From NCBI GenBank assembly GCA_965240325.2, contig OZ251244.1, positions 1,116,001 to 1,180,000 on the forward strand: a stretch of DNA of 64,000 nt. Direction: 5' to 3'. A program made the translations under genes and the position numbers. Below the pieces are notes generated by a model. That model did no database searches. It was given only the letters and a program-made list of their open reading frames with translations, and was not told the DNA's origin. Origin of the DNA: Rebecca billardiae RCC1528. Its lineage: Eukaryota; Haptophyta. Shown piece by piece: positions 1 through 10,388 of this stretch. The stretch's first letter is position 1. Every line of letters starts with the position of its first letter.

Positions 1-1206
1 TCGCGCCCATGCCGCGCCCTGAAAGCCTGCCGCCACGCCTGCAGCGCCGCCCACTTGCCCTCCGGGTCGTCCTGCCAGCTGCGCACCGCCGCGCGTCCGG
101 CCGCGCGCGCGCCGCGCGTCGGGCCGCGCGCCCGCGCGCGCAGCGCGGCGCGCGGCGCGCGGCGCGGCGCGCGCGCACGAGTGCGAGATGAACGCGTCGA
201 TGCGGCCGGCTGTCGCCGGCCGCGAGAGCGCGAAGAGTCCGGGGTCCGGCTGCGGCGACTGGAGGTCCGACAGGGTCAGCACGGAGAGCGGGACGGCCCT
301 CAGCCCCTCGCGCCCGAGGCTCGCCGCCTCCTCGGCCGACGCGCCGCCGAGCAGCGCGGCGATGCCGGCGGCGGCGGAGACGGTCTCGCCGCGCGAGAGC
401 AGCCAGCCGTGCACCCGCCGCCGGTTCGCCGGCTGCAGCAGGAAGGCGCCGATCGCGATCAACTCGACGCCAAAGATGACTCGCAGCCACGACACCGCGA
501 GCACGCCGCCGCCGAGCCCGCCGCCGCCGGCCGCGGTGGCGGGCACGACGAGCTCAGGGCGGAAGGCGTGCACGGCGGCGATGCCGAGGGCTCCCGTGCA
601 ACCGACCAGCACCGCCACGACGAGCAGCCCGAGGCCCATCGTGTGCCACAGCCGGTCGAGTTGGTCGCGCGGGTGGAGGCGTGCGGCGGCGCCCGCCGCC
701 ACCCAGCCGGCGATCGCGGCTGAGTCGGCAGCGATGAAGAAGCGGAGCACGTAGATGGCGACGGTGTACCGGCAAGGGAGCGGTCCAAACGCGTGGCTCT
801 CGCACGTCGGCGGCAGCTCGCGGCGGAACGCGCTCGCCTCGAAGGCCACGGCGGCGACGACCGCGACAAGCGTCACGGTGATCGTCGCGCTCGCCGCGCC
901 GACGAGCCGCGGCGAGGTGGGCGGCACGGCGAGGAGGAGGCAGACGAGCGCGGGGGCGATGCCGAGAAAGAAGTAGCTGTAGAGCGCCTCGCTCTCGCTG
1001 TCCAGCCCCGAGCTGAGCATCATTGCGAGCCCGCCGGAGAGGCACCCAAGCGCGAGCCCGCCGCCGAGCAGCGCGAGCGGCAGCTGCACGCGCACGCCAA
1101 AGGCGCGGCCCTGGCGGTGGGCCGCGTCGAGCCGGCTGCGGATCGAGGCGGAGTGCGCCTGCCCGCGCACCGACGACGTCGCGGGCGACCCCGGCGGCTC
1201 TTCCAT
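1..1206 (-). CDS. Multi-pass membrane protein with DAFISHSW-DD motif, partial at left edge
   Basis: Minus-strand gene whose 3' part lies outside the window. Exon 1 is 1206 to 179 (ATG at 1206), the intron is 178 to 79 (GTGCGCGCGC...GCGCAG, 100 bp), and exon 2 starts at 78 and runs off the edge. The phase-2 junction rebuilds Ser, giving DAFISHSWQDDPEGKWAALQ. About six hydrophobic segments lie between residues 42 and 255, followed by a soluble region with DAFISHSW at 337-344. DAFISHSW-DD membrane proteins occur, as far as I recall, as large paralogous families in haptophytes and pelagophytes. The motif resembles the start of TIR-like domains, but no function is established. The splice is supported because the motif is complete only after intron removal. 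The ATG is the first in frame and precedes a basic N-terminus before the first TM segment. Sure of the gene, unsure of its role. Confidence 0.72.
   Translation of the reverse strand, partial: MEEPPGSPATSSVRGQAHSASIRSRLDAAHRQGRAFGVRVQLPLALLGGGLALGCLSGGLAMMLSSGLDSESEALYSYFFLGIAPALVCLLLAVPPTSPRLVGAASATITVTLVAVVAAVAFEASAFRRELPPTCESHAFGPLPCRYTVAIYVLRFFIAADSAAIAGWVAAGAAARLHPRDQLDRLWHTMGLGLLVVAVLVGCTGALGIAAVHAFRPELVVPATAAGGGGLGGGVLAVSWLRVIFGVELIAIGAFLLQPANRRRVHGWLLSRGETVSAAAGIAALLGGASAEEAASLGREGLRAVPLSVLTLSDLQSPQPDPGLFALSRPATAGRIDAFISHSCARAAPRAARRAARAGARPDARRARGRTRGGAQLAGRPGGQVGGAAGVAAGFQGAAWAR
79..178 (-). other. Intron of the left-edge membrane gene
   Basis: 100-bp intron, donor GTGCGCGCGC and acceptor GCGCAG on the minus strand. 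The interior is almost pure GC dinucleotide-like sequence without stops in the upstream frame. Removing it joins SHS to WQDD in frame. Confidence 0.65.
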
Positions 1207-3243
1207 GTCGCACGAGAAGCAAGGTCCAAATGCAAATGGCTCACCACTCCAAGCAGGCGGCGTCTCGCACGCGCACGATCAGCGAAGACTGAAGACGACG
1301 CTGATTAATAGACGAGGCGGCAGCTCTATTAATCAAGGGAGATCGCCGCTAGCTACCGTGTGCAAGACCGCGCGGGAAGTTGGAGCTTCTCACTCACTGT
1401 AGAACTACTTGTACAGAAGCTTCTGAGCCTCGATGAATCGGTTCATACTCACGGCCGAGCGATGGTGAGCCGCAGTCCGAGCTTGCAAGGGCGCACCCTA
1501 CCACACGCTCCGCGAGGGGTTTACCTCCCCTGGGGGCGTATAGTCCCCCGGGCCGCCGCTGCGCTACTGTACTGGAGACCGCTAACCCGGACTGCTGGCA
1601 GACAGCGCTGAGCGCGCGCACCGCGGCGTCTGGGCGCGCGCGCCACCTTTGCACGGCCGTCGAGTTGCCGTGCAAAGGTGGCGCGTTGCTTGCGTGGTAT
1701 CGGACCCCTGCCATGCCTCGCTCTGCGCCCCGCAGCTTGCTCCTCGCCGACATTGCCGCGCCCACGATGAGCGCGCATGCGAGCGTCGCCTCACGGAATG
1801 AGCAATGTGCGCCGGCCGGCGTGGGATGCGATCAGCTCGGGGCACGAGCTCCGCTGACCGCGGGAACATGTACCTATGCGCAAGCCGCGCCGCCTTGAGC
1901 CACCGATCGTGAGCATGACATGCCTCTCGCGCGCAACTTGTCTTCGTGCCCTTGTGACTATGGCCCCGGACTGCCCGTGACAGGACGACTCGTCAGAGCA
2001 ACTTCTCATGCATGGCATCACGACAGCCATGTGCGCAGGCGTATTGATGTAGCATTGGAATGCGCATATCTCGCTGCGAGCACACACAACCCGAAGACTT
2101 CGATTCGTCGCTTCAGGGCTGTCGCAGTCTGTTGTTTCAGCTGCACTGCATGCGTGGCTGGTGCAGGCTGATCGGCGAACTTGTCAACAGCCGGTTAAAA
2201 GCTGCAGCATCACTGAATTCAATTTCAAGACGCACGATCGGTAGCTCCAGGCGGCAAGGCTTGCGCGTATGGAGCGCTCGTTGGAACTTGTGCCCGGTTT
2301 GGCGCCCACGCGGCGAGGGCGACGACGGGCGTACATGGGGCCCGCGGCGGCGGGAAGCGCGCGGGCGCGGCCGAGAACGGCACAGTCCGGACGCCTCTCG
2401 CCAGCCGCGGACGCGCACCGCGCCTCCTCCTCGCACGCTGCTAACTTGATCCGGTGCCAAGCGGTGGTTTAGCTGCCGACCAGCTCAAGTTCCACGGCTG
2501 GTCAAGGTTCGGCTTGCGACCTCGCCGCTGGTGCTTGCAAGTGAGGTACATGAGTTGGTTGAACTCCCGCGCACCCGCTCTGCGCTCGTCGACGCCCTCT
2601 GAAGGTGCCTCGGGGGGCATGCGGGGCAGTGGAATGCAGTGGTTCGGCGTTGCCCCTCAGTCGTCCAGCGCGCAGGCGACCTAGCGCGGATGTGGTGCGC
2701 GCATGGCCCGGTAATTCGATCGCGGCATGTCTGTCTGGGGTGAAGTTTCACCCCGGCGGGCGGGCCCAGCTGAAGTTCCTGATACGATCTCCGTTGTTGA
2801 ACCTCGAGATTTTACGAGATTTACGTCGGGTGAATGGGTTGAATTTGTGGAGTCACTGGTCATATTCACATCCTGAGCGACCAATGGCGGTCATTGCGTA
2901 GTTGATACTTGATCGGTTTTGAGCAGAGCGACATCAATACCTCGCGCGCGAATCCAACTTTCGCAGGTCGTTGTCGTCTACTTATGGACGGATCAACGTA
3001 TTCGTGGACTGCTCGCATACTTCATAGGCAGGCCACCCGGATCTCAGTGGGTCCCAAAAGTGAAGAGCCTAGAACTCCATACGATATATTCAAGATCACC
3101 AACCGGCAAGAGCCTCAAAAGACCTTATGTCGTTAAAAGTCGTATAGAATCAGTCGAACCCTCTTTAGCGAGATCGATCCAGATCGGCACCGCACCGTCC
3201 TCGCCCTGCAGCACCGTCCTCACCCTGTTTGATCTCTGTGCCG
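1207..3243. other. Intergenic, no gene recognised
   Basis: About 2 kb between a minus-strand and a plus-strand gene, so it should hold two divergent promoters. I found no convincing coding sequence on either strand. GC is lower after about 2750. A strong hairpin lies at 1639-1685. Confidence 0.5.
1639..1685. repeat. Perfect 19-bp inverted repeat with 9-nt loop
   Basis: Arms 1639-1657 and 1667-1685 are exact reverse complements, centred on CACCTTTGCACGGC. The loop is 1658-1666. It lies 430 bp upstream of the minus-strand membrane gene. It could be a fold-back element or a structured RNA; there is no U-tract to suggest a terminator. Confidence 0.7.
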
Positions 3244-4755
3244 ATGTTGCCGACCGACCTGGTGGAGAGCATCACCAAGCACCTGCCGCTCACTGACCTC
3301 GTGAACGCGAACGCGGTCTCTCGCTTCTTCCGCGGCGCGCCGGGCAACCACTCGCCCGTCGAGCGCGCGCTCCTTGAGCGCGCGCGCGGGCGCGGGCACG
3401 AACGCGCGCTCGCCGCCGCGGCTCCGCGCGACGACGGCACGACGACGGGCGAGCTCCTCGCGCACGAGCGCGTCCATGCCCTCGCACGTGCGCACAGCCA
3501 CGCCGTGGCGTGCGGCACGTCGGTGCTGCACCAGCTCAGCATGAGCGCGTTCGTGGACGCGGACGGCGCGCTCTACACGTGGGGCGAGGAGAAGGCCCTC
3601 GACGACGACGACAGCGAGGAGGAGGAGGAGGAGGAGGCGCGCTCGTATCGCGCATGCGCCGGGCTCGGCCACGGCGAGACGGGCTCGGTCCTCGTGCCCA
3701 CGCGCGTCGCCTCGCTCTCGGCCGTGCGCATGTGCGCGGTCGCCGCCGGCTACGACCACCTGCTCGCACTGAGCGCGAGCGGCGAGGTCTACACGTGCGG
3801 CGAGAACCGCGAGGGCCAGCTCGGGCTGGGCGACACGGCGACGCGCCGCACGTTTGTGCAGGTGACGGCGCTCGCGCACGAGGTCGTCGTGTGCGTCGCG
3901 GGCGGGAGCCGCTGCAGCCTCGCGCTCAGCACGGCGGGCCGCGCGTACAGCTGGGGCCAGAACAACCACGGCCAGCTCGGCCACGGCGACACGGCCGGCA
4001 GGCTGGAGCCGACGCGCATCGAGGCGCTGGACGACGAGCGTGTCGCGGGTGCGAGCGCCGGCATGTTCCACGTGCAGCTCGTCTCGGTCAGCGGCGCTGT
4101 CTACTCGTGCGGCCGCGGCCACGGCGGCCAGCTCGGCCACGGCGGCCAGCTCGGCCACGGCGACCAGCAGGATCAGCACACTCCCAAGCGCATCGAGGTG
4201 CTCGACGGCGTGCACGCCGTGCACGTGAGCGCGGGCGTTGCGCACAGCCTGGTCGTGGACCGCACGGGCGGGGTGTACTCCTTCGGCCAGGGCAGGTCTG
4301 GCTGCCTGGGCCACGGTGACGAGTCCGCCGTGTCCACGCCCACGCGCATCGACGCGCTGGCGGGCGTGCACGCCATGTCCGCCAGCGCGGGCTCAGACAG
4401 CAGCGTGGTGCTGAGCGCGGACGGCAGCTTGCACGCGTTCGGCTCCAACCGCTGCTCGCAGCTCGGGGCGAAGACGCGGCATACCCGCGTGCCGCACCCG
4501 ACCTCCGTGCATGTCGACGCGCACGCGCGCGTGAGCGACTGCGCGCTCGGCCACAACCACGCGCTCTTCACGACGGTGGACGGCGACGTGTACTCGTGCG
4601 GCCAGCAGACGGCCGCGCTCGGCCATGGCGTGAGCGCGGACGCGGACGGGACGGACGTCGCCACACCCTCGCCATGCATCGCACGGCGCAGCCTGCCACC
4701 CGCGCCCGAGGTCGCCTCCCCGGGATCGGGACGGTGCGCGATGCCCTGCTGCTGA
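3244..4755 (+). CDS. F-box/RCC1-repeat protein, copy 1
   Basis: Single exon, 503 aa, ATG at 3244, TGA at 4753. Residues 2-32 form an F-box-like helix block (LPTDLVESITKHLPLTDLVN). RCC1 beta-propeller repeats with the usual WG/CGxNxxGQLGxGD signatures fill about residues 100-475, for example CGENREGQLGLGD and WGQNNHGQLGHGD. A Glu run follows the first blade. F-box plus RCC1 suggests an SCF ubiquitin-ligase adaptor whose propeller binds a substrate (known for the families, inferred here). A segment with SPVERALLERARGRGHER between F-box and propeller is shared with the copies at 28477-30213 and 31517-32989, so these are paralogues. One propeller loop carries an exact tandem duplication (see 4121-4165). 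The end after the last repeat looks degenerate and ends in PCC. Confidence 0.9.
   Translation: MLPTDLVESITKHLPLTDLVNANAVSRFFRGAPGNHSPVERALLERARGRGHERALAAAAPRDDGTTTGELLAHERVHALARAHSHAVACGTSVLHQLSMSAFVDADGALYTWGEEKALDDDDSEEEEEEEARSYRACAGLGHGETGSVLVPTRVASLSAVRMCAVAAGYDHLLALSASGEVYTCGENREGQLGLGDTATRRTFVQVTALAHEVVVCVAGGSRCSLALSTAGRAYSWGQNNHGQLGHGDTAGRLEPTRIEALDDERVAGASAGMFHVQLVSVSGAVYSCGRGHGGQLGHGGQLGHGDQQDQHTPKRIEVLDGVHAVHVSAGVAHSLVVDRTGGVYSFGQGRSGCLGHGDESAVSTPTRIDALAGVHAMSASAGSDSSVVLSADGSLHAFGSNRCSQLGAKTRHTRVPHPTSVHVDAHARVSDCALGHNHALFTTVDGDVYSCGQQTAALGHGVSADADGTDVATPSPCIARRSLPPAPEVASPGSGRCAMPCC
4121..4165 (+). repeat. 18-bp tandem duplication inside an RCC1 repeat
   Basis: The codons for GGQLGH occur twice in a row, giving HGGQLGHGGQLGHGD. 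The unit is the consensus RCC1 loop, so this looks like a recent slippage event that lengthens one blade by six residues. The other two paralogues lack it. Confidence 0.75.
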
Positions 4756-5151
4756 CCAGTCGCTGACTCCGACCCGCCGCGGGCGGCGCTGGGACCGCGG
4801 ATCCGCTGAGACGGTCCGCCAGTGGTCCTGGGATCAGCATGACGAGATCTACAGTATGCGCCATGCGGCGGCGCGCGCGCTAGACTCCGCGTAGTGGTAT
4901 ACGACGATGACGGATCAGGTCGTATCAGGTTACTGTCACGAGTCGAGACGCTACGCCTGCTACTGTGACGACGGACGAGGATGATAGCGTACAGTATGAT
5001 CGACGCCACTCTGCACTGAACGACGGCGGTCTTGGCGGTTGGTTATCCGGTCCCGGCGCTCGTGTAGTCGTGTGCAGTTCTTCACCGGACCCGGAGCCGC
5101 CGCGAAAAGGACTTGAGCACCCGAACAAAAGCCGAACGCGAACCGCGCACG
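4756..5151. other. Intergenic, nothing recognised
   Basis: 396 bp between two plus-strand genes. It should hold the 3' UTR of the RCC1 gene and the promoter of the exchanger gene. No clear motif was seen. Confidence 0.4.
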
Positions 5152-8029
5152 ATGACGGTGCGCTTTCCGGCGCTGGCGGCGGCGGCGGTGCTGGCCGCCG
5201 CCGTGGCTGCGCCCCGGGCGGCCGCGCTCGGCGCCGAGGTGCCAGCTGCGTGCACGCGCGACGAGGAGTGCACGTTCGACACGCTCTGCATCGACTCGGT
5301 GTGCAAGGCGCCGCCGCTCGGCGCGACGAACGCGAGCGCGGTGTTCGGCGCGCCGCGCAAGGATGGCTGCCTGGAGGAGGCGACGTACTCGGGCGTGTTC
5401 GCGCACGAGTTCACGCGCGAGGAGTTCCTCGGGTTCTTCATCGCCTGCGTCGTCACGCTGATGATCGTCATCACCGCGTGGGAGCTGCTCGTCGCGACGA
5501 GGCCGCTCGGGCAGGTCGTGCCCGTCGCGGCTTTCTCGCTCATCCTCGGGATGGTGTTCGGGTACGCGATGCGCGTGCTCGACCTGGAGGGGCCGGAGGA
5601 GCAGGTGGCGTCGTTCTCCAACTCGCTCTTCCTCTTCGTCCTCCTCCCGCCCATCATCTACGAGTCCGCCTTCATGATGGACCGCAAGACGTTCTTCCAC
5701 AATGTGGGTACGATCCTGATCGTCGTGATCCCGGGCGTGCTGCTGAGCACCGGACTGATCGGGATGTGCACGTACTGGGCGGGGCACGCGGGCTGGTTCA
5801 CGCACGACGGCAACGACCCGCTCGACTTCTCCTCGCCGCTCCAGCCCTTCCTCTTCGGCGCGCTCATCTCGGCGACTGACCCGGTCGCGACGCTCGCCAT
5901 CCTCTCGACAGTGCACATCTCGCCGGTGCTGTTCGCGCTCGTGTTCGGCGAGTCGATGCTGAACGACGCGGTGAGCATCGTGGTGTACGAGGTGCTGAAG
6001 CACTACGGCCAGGAGGCCTTCACGCTCCACGCCGTGCCCATCGTGATCCGCGACTTCTTCTCCATCGCCATCGGCTCGGTGGTCGTTGGGCTCGGCGTCG
6101 GGCTCGCCTCGTCCGCCTTGCACCGCCGCGTGATGGCGTACACGCACCACTCGCCCTCGGGCGAGATGGCGTTCCTGATGCTGCTCGGGTACTTCTCGTA
6201 CGTGCTCGCCGAGGTGTGCGGCCTCTCGGGCATCACCGCGCTCCTCGTCTGCGGCATCGTCCAGCGCTACTATGCATTCTACTCGGTGTCGCACGAAGCG
6301 CAGCATGGCTCTCACCACGTGCGCGCGCCGCGCGCCGCGCCGCGCCGCCCGCCTCGCCGCGCCACCGGCCGCCCGCCGCGCGCGCCGCGGCGCCGCGCCG
6401 CGCCGTGGCGGAACGCAGTGTCGCCGCCGCCGCCGGCGGCAGTGGTGGCGGCGAGACCAGTGCGCCCGCTCGGCGGCCCGGGCGCGCACGCCGGCTCGGG
6501 CCGCGCCGCTCACCCTGCTCGGCGGGCGGGTGGGCGCGCGCTCGTCCGCGCCGCGCGCGTGACGCCGCGCGGCGCAGGTCCTCAAGCTGATCGCGTCCAA
6601 GGCCGAGCAGTTCATCTTCCTCTACCTCGGGATCAACGTCTTTTTGATCTCGGGCCGCACGAGCCCAACCTCGGAGCTCGCGCGCCGCGAGTGGGGCGCT
6701 GACCTCCTCGCGTTCGCAGGCTTCTCGGTGGCGCTCGTAACGGTCGCGCGGCTGGTGATGGTGCTCGTGCTCTGCGGGATCGCCAACCTGCGCCGGCAGG
6801 GCCGGCCGATCACGCTCGCCGAGCAGATGCTGATGTGGTGGGCAGGGCTCCGCGGCGCGATGGCATTTGTGCGCAGCCGCGCGCGCGCCGAGCGCGCCGA
6901 GCGCGCCGAGCGCGCCGAGCGCCGCGCGCCGCGCGCCGCGCTGCGCCGGGCGCACGGCACGCCGGCCGAGGCTCGAGCCGACTGAGACGCCCCGGTCCTC
7001 CACTGCGTGCATCTCGCGCTCCGGCCGCGCCGTTCGCCGCCCGCCGCGGGCGTGCGCGCAGGCGCTCGCCAAGGACCTGGAGAATGAAATGATCGTCTCG
7101 CTCACAATCACGGTTGTCTTATTCACAACCTTCGTGCAGGGGTGCTCGACGGCGTTCGTCGTGCGACGGCTCGGGCTGATCGTCTCGTCGCACACCGCCG
7201 TGCCGAACGCGCTGCTGCGCCAGGCCTCGAAGGCCGCCGGGCTCGCCGCGCCCGCGGCCGCCGCCGCCGCCGCCGCTGGCAGCAGCGCCAGCGGCGGCAG
7301 CACGGCCGGGCGCGCCTCCGCTTCCGCGCCCGCGCCGACCAGGGCGTCGTGCTCGACGGTCGTGAAGAAGCGGCAGCAGCAGTGGGACAAGTTCGACCGG
7401 GTGCGCGCGCCCGCGCGCCGTCGCCGCCGCGCGCTGCTGCGCGCGCCCGTTGGCTGCAGGGGCTGCAGCGAGTGCCGACCCGCCTCTCCGCGCGTGCTGC
7501 CGGGCGCACGCGTGCTGAGCTCGCACCGCGCGCCGCGCACCACGCGCGCGCGCGTGCGGCTCGCGTGCCGGCGCAGGCGTACATGCGGCCCTACTTTGGC
7601 GGGCCGGGCCTCGACATCCCGCAGCTGCCCTCGCGCTCGCCGGCAGCGAGTCCGCCGCGCGGCCCGACGCGCGCCGGCAGCGTTGGCTCCGGCCTGGTGC
7701 CCGTCGGCTCCTCCGGAGGACTCAGCCTCGTGAGCCAGTACTCGCACGACATGGCGCTGCCGACGGTGGGGCAGACGGGGTGCATCCTCGACACCGTCGC
7801 CGACGACGACAGCATCGACGCGGCCGAGGCGCACCCGGAGGAGCAGCGCGGTGAGTCGCCAACGCCGCCGCCGGCGAGCGTCGAGGAAGCGCCGCCGGGG
7901 GCGGCGCCGCTGGGCGGCGTGTGGAGGGAGATGTCCGACGCGGGCGTCATCGACTCGTCGGGCGGGGTGCACTTCTGGCGGCTCTCCGCGTCGACGCTGC
8001 CCAACTCGCAGCCGCACGCGCTGCACTGA
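5152..8029 (+). CDS. NHE-type Na+/H+ exchanger (CPA1 family), four exons
   Basis: Exons 5152-6318, 6578-6868, 7062-7400 and 7577-8029, all phase 0, give 749 aa. Each intron starts GTGCG and ends GCAG. The N-terminus (MTVRFPALAAAAVLAAAVAA) is a signal peptide, followed by a small Cys-rich luminal patch (CTRDEECTFDTLCIDSVCK). Then comes a complete NHE membrane domain: LFLFVLLPPIIYESAF, the ion-path signature SATDPVATLAIL, GESMLNDAVSIVVYE, and GLRGAMAF joined by splicing to ALAKDLENEM. The family exchanges Na+ or K+ for H+ in plasma or endomembranes; the FFxxLLPPI-like segment is typical of eukaryotic NHE/NHX. After the last TM the cytosolic tail has MRPYFGG, as in other NHEs, then a low-complexity region. 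An upstream TTG at 5113 is in frame, but ATG 5152 fits the signal peptide. High certainty on family; cell location is unknown. Confidence 0.93.
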
Positions 8030-8261
8030 TCCTCCTCCGAACCGCGCGGCCCGGCCGGACGCCATACTGCGGGCGCGAGCACACCGTTTGACTGCATCTT
8101 TCGGAGAATCGCACCATCAATTAATTTGCTCAGCGCAGATGATTGGATTGCCTACATAATTTGGGTTTGGAGGCGGGTGCAAACAATAGCAACGGGCTGG
8201 CGTCAGCGCGACAGATCGGATGCAGATGCGATCTGGAATACTCTCGCGCGTCGACGAGGGC

Positions 8262-8269
8262 TGACGTCA
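8262..8269. promoter_or_regulatory. CRE-like palindrome TGACGTCA
   Basis: Exact 8-bp CRE/ATF-type bZIP site about 295 bp upstream of the ATG at 8564. It pairs with an identical site at 8500-8507. Function is inferred from motif identity only. Confidence 0.4.
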
Positions 8270-8499
8270 GCGAATGAGCAACGACCGGTGGGTACCATCC
8301 ATGCATTCTCCGATTCTTCCGTGCAAGAGTCATCCACGTCCACACCCAATCGGCTTCGTCAGATGAAAATGACGACGAACACCCCGCCACAATTTTTCCA
8401 TCCACGACCCGCCCGAACGCCACTTTTGCCCGTCTTTTCGGTGCCCAGTTTCGCCGCCGGCTTGGCCAAACGACGCGACGTTCACCGGTCACGTAACTT

Positions 8500-8507
8500 T
8501 GACGTCA
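8500..8507. promoter_or_regulatory. CRE-like palindrome TGACGTCA, second copy
   Basis: Second exact TGACGTCA, 57 bp before the start codon at 8564. Two copies in 250 bp of a GC-rich promoter is more than expected by chance, so bZIP control is plausible. Confidence 0.42.
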
Positions 8508-8563
8508 CGGCTTGCAAGCAGCGTTGGCGCGGCCGCCGACCGCGACTTGCCCCTCCACCCGCC

Positions 8564-10388
8564 ATGCCGTCGCAGCACGACGCCGAGGACGTGATCTCGC
8601 CCACGGGCGTCGCGAGCCTCGGCGCCGGCGCCACGCTCTCCGAGGCGCTCGCCGCCGGCTCCGACTCACGCCTCACGCTCAAGGACGGCCGCAACAAGTA
8701 CTACTGCCCCACCTTCCCGATGAAGGGCGCCGTCGTGCGCGGCTCATGCACGTCCTCCCCGCCGACGACGATGGGGTACGACGCGGCGAAGCGCGTGTGG
8801 GACGCCCTCGACGCGTCGGCCGACATGCACGCCGCGTTCGAGACCGAGATGGACGGCGTGCGCGCGCGGCTCGCCGAGGCGCTCGGCCTGCCCGACGGCT
8901 GCGCGATCGTGCTGGCGGCTTCGGGCACGGATGCCGAGTACGTGCCGCTCGTCGTCGCGCGCGAGCTGATGCCCGCGGGCACGCCGATCTGCTCCGTCCT
9001 CGCCGCGGCGGAGGAGGTCGGCTCCGGCTGCGCCGAGGCGTGCGCCGGCGCCTACTTCGACGCCGGCACGCCGTACAAGCCGGGCGCCGCCACGAAGGGC
9101 GAGCGGCTCCAAGGCCTAGAGGCAGTTGAACTCGTGTCCGTCTCGGCGCGCGACGCGAGCGGCGCGGTGATCGACACCGCCGACGCGCTCGCCGAGACGC
9201 TCGCCGCGCGCGCCGACGCCGCGTGGGTCGTGCGCCGCGTCGTCGGCACGAAGACGGGCTTCGAGACGACCGTGCCGCCCGCGGGCGCGCTGCCGGCGGC
9301 CGAGCGCGTCTTCAGCGTCGTCGATGCATGCCAGCTGCGCGTGGGCGTGGAAGACGTGCGCCGCTACCTCGACGAGGGCTCGGTCGTGCTCCTCACCGGC
9401 TCCAAGTTCATGCAGGGCGCCGCCTTCTCCGGCGCCGCCGTGATCCCGCCGCCGCTCGTCGAACGCCTGCGCGCGGGCGCGGCCGCGGCGCCGCCGCTGC
9501 CGGCGGGCTTCGCCGACTTCTTCGGCCGGTGCGAAGTGCCGGCGGAGCTGGCGCACTGGCGCGCGCAGCTGCACGCGCGGCCGAACCTCGGCCTGCTGCT
9601 GCGCTGGCACACCGCGCTGCCGCTCATCGAGGCCGTCCTCGCGCTCCCCACCTCCACGCAGACATCGATGGCTGCCGAGTGGGTGGGTAATGTGAGTAAG
9701 CGCGTCGAGGCGACGAGCTGCCTTGAGGTGCTCGCGACGGACTGCGGGATCGTCTCGATCGCGTGCAAGCGGCCGGGCGGCGCGGGGTACTACGCCGTCG
9801 ACGAGCTCAAAAAGGTGCACAAGTGGATCGCCTCGGACATGTCGGCGCACGCGGGTGCGCGCGCCGCCCGCGAGCGCGCGCGCGCGCCCCCGCGCGCGCG
9901 CCGCGCGCTCGTGCGTGCGCCGACGCCGACGCCGGCCGCGCTGACCAAGGCGCGCCCTCGCCGCGCTCGCCGCGCGGGCTGGCGCCTCGCAGGCGCGTAC
10001 GAGTGCAAGAGCGCGGGCCGCGTGGTCTTCATCGGCCAGCCGGTCACGATCACGAAGGTGCGCGCCCGCGCGCGCGCGCGCCCCGCGCGCCCGCGCGCCC
10101 GCGCGCCCGCGCGCCCGCGCGCCCGCCCCGCCAGCCCTGGGCAACACAACGCCGCTGCTGCGCGCGCAGCCGCGACCTCACGCGCGCTCCCCCGCCCACG
10201 CTCCCGCCTTCCCCCGCGCGCGCACGCCGCCGCCGCAGGCGAAGGCCGTTCTGCGCATCGCCCTCGGCGCCGAGCTGCTGCTGCAGCTGCGCAACAACGC
10301 ATACGCACCCTCGGAGGACGCAATCGCCGTGGAGAAGCTCGCGTGGGCGATCGAGTCGTACGCGCAGCTCGTGGCGGAGGGCGCGTGA
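8564..10388 (+). CDS. PLP-dependent (fold-type I, aminotransferase-like) protein, three exons
   Basis: Exons 8564-9854, 9993-10057 and 10239-10388 (501 aa). Introns begin GTGCGCGC; the first is 138 bp and stop-free, so retention would keep the frame. Visible motifs: SGTDAEY (residues about 122-128), typical of the PLP phosphate-binding turn of class V-like aminotransferases; FSVVDACQLR, where the Asp would bind the pyridine nitrogen; and LTGSKFMQG, where Lys (about residue 286) would be the Schiff-base lysine. The N-terminal NKYYCPTFPMKG block is strongly patterned and likely a substrate or dimer segment. No transit peptide is obvious. Substrate is unknown. The last exon (ALGAELLLQLRNNAY...) forms the C-terminal helices. 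The fold is inferred from motif order, not from a search. Confidence 0.68.

Larger units (their letters stand above)
8030..8563. other. Intergenic region and promoter of the PLP-enzyme gene
   Basis: 534 bp. It is less GC-rich than its neighbours and open in the frame of the downstream gene, but it lacks coding character. It contains two TGACGTCA palindromes and a CCAAT (near 8345). Confidence 0.45.

Noticed and set aside
4960-8065. Long minus-strand Arg/Ala frames opposite the NHE gene (4960-6615, 6233-8065)
   Set aside because: Antisense shadows of GC3-rich coding sequence. They span its introns, have no motifs, and lose to the clear exchanger on the plus strand.
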